In this document: one piece after another, positions 43,454 to 43,752 of the stretch
How positions within the stretch are numbered: position 1 is the stretch's first letter
How the letters are laid out: the number at the start of each line of letters is the position of its first letter
Source of the DNA: Bacteroidota bacterium
GTDB taxonomy: Bacteria; Bacteroidota; Bacteroidia; Chitinophagales; Chitinophagaceae
Assembly: GCA_005798905.1 (NCBI GenBank)
Contig: SYIK01000016.1
Location: 1-43,752, forward strand
Reading direction: 5' to 3'
DNA: 43,752 nt
Notes under the pieces: model-generated
The model's input: the letters and a program-made list of their open reading frames with translations, nothing else
Databases searched by the model: none
What the model was told of the DNA's origin: nothing
Translations under genes and position numbers: made by a program

Positions 43454-43752
43454 ATGACAAAAACGAAAGAATATTCCATTCAGGAAAAATTGAGTTCCTT
43501 AATTACGCTTCAAAAAATAGATTCAAAGTTGGATGAATTGAAAATCCTTAAAGGAGAACTACCGATGGAAGTTGCCGATTTGGAAGATGAAATTCTTGGA
43601 TTACATTCTCGTCAAACAAGAATTGAAGAAGAAATTAATGGCATCACCGAATTCATCGAACAGAAAAAAGAAGCAATTAAAACAGCGCAGAGTTTGGTGA
43701 AAAAGTATGAAAAACAAAGTAGTGATGTGAAAAATAATCGCGAATACGAAGC
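43454..43752 (+). CDS. C4-type zinc-ribbon domain protein, N-terminal part only
   Basis: The window cuts this gene after 99 codons. The visible part starts MTKTKEYSIQEKLSSLITLQ and is almost entirely charged coiled coil (KIDSKLDELKILKGELPMEV; EDEILGLHSRQTRIEEEING), ending in SSDVKNNREYE. The V(K/R)NNREY motif is typical of the C4-type zinc-ribbon proteins related to DR0291/CT398, whose zinc-binding Cys pairs lie in the missing C-terminal part. It follows the Nif3-like gene after only five bases and is likely cotranscribed. Function is unknown. Confidence 0.8.
   Translation, partial: MTKTKEYSIQEKLSSLITLQKIDSKLDELKILKGELPMEVADLEDEILGLHSRQTRIEEEINGITEFIEQKKEAIKTAQSLVKKYEKQSSDVKNNREYE

Noticed and set aside
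1-43752. CRISPR array, insertion sequence or prophage
   Set aside because: No regularly spaced repeats, transposase, integrase or phage structural genes were found on either strand.

Overview
This is an AT-rich chromosomal segment of a Bacteroidota bacterium. The evidence is the type IX secretion system (T9SS) genes (gldJ, porU, porV, a porP/sprF paralogue, porT), the bacillithiol gene bshA, many Sec-exported proteins with short signal peptides ending in AQ or SQ, near absence of Shine-Dalgarno sequences, and Bacteroidota-type promoter boxes (TTG, then TAnnTTTG). The paralogous Asp-box propeller proteins and the low GC content would suit a Chitinophagaceae member such as a Ferruginibacter relative, but that placement is a guess. 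No phage, transposase, CRISPR array, rRNA or integration module was seen. No gene-free stretch exceeds 300 bases.

Layout. 1-3434 (minus strand): the 5' part of a tRNA-Ser, a DUF983 protein, murF and gldJ. 3607-8269 (plus): porU and porV, divergent from gldJ. 8347-11501 (plus): ispF, dut, a DUF4292 lipoprotein and an EnvC-like degenerate LytM protein. 11505-14104: bshA (minus), divergent from an M28 carboxypeptidase Q-like peptidase (plus). 14115-20575 (minus): an RsmI-like methylase, an EI24 membrane protein, a lone PorP/SprF, upp, an exported M20 amidohydrolase and ade. 20652-28490 (plus): two tandem secreted LolA-like paralogues, then two tandem ~1,030-residue Asp-box beta-propeller proteins. 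28509-32994 (minus): a Tat-exported GH109-type protein, a CBM9/DUF5916 beta-barrel protein and trmD. 33183-33994 (plus): a small thermonuclease and DUF2721. 34071-37276 (minus): GT25 and FkbM (surface glycan) and yifB. 37391-43752: an orphan 84-residue ORF, pyrC, porT, ubiE, engB, a YkuK-like protein, a CoA-binding protein, a Nif3-like protein and the start of a zinc-ribbon coiled-coil protein.

How the genes work together. The cell-surface theme is strong. PorU and PorV form the T9SS sortase and shuttle, GldJ is an outer-membrane lipoprotein needed for the machine, and PorT is a T9SS beta-barrel. EnvC-like, DUF4292 and MurF serve envelope construction. The 20-32 kb part encodes a group of exported proteins with no SusC/SusD pair. 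Housekeeping genes are interleaved: nucleotide salvage and synthesis (upp, ade, pyrC, dut), isoprenoid and quinone synthesis (ispF, ubiE), tRNA modification (trmD), ribosome assembly (engB) and low-molecular-weight thiol synthesis (bshA).

The main points for a second look are: (i) a pair of intergenic palindromic elements whose stem arms covary; (ii) repeated placement of the -7 box only 4-8 nt before start codons, suggesting leaderless transcripts; (iii) inverted repeats in the divergent promoters of gldJ/porU, bshA/M28 and ade; (iv) the tandem LolA-like plus tandem propeller cluster; (v) a Gln in place of the first metal-binding His in dihydroorotase. Where an upstream TTG or GTG would have given a longer reading frame, I chose an internal ATG that gives the expected N-terminus.
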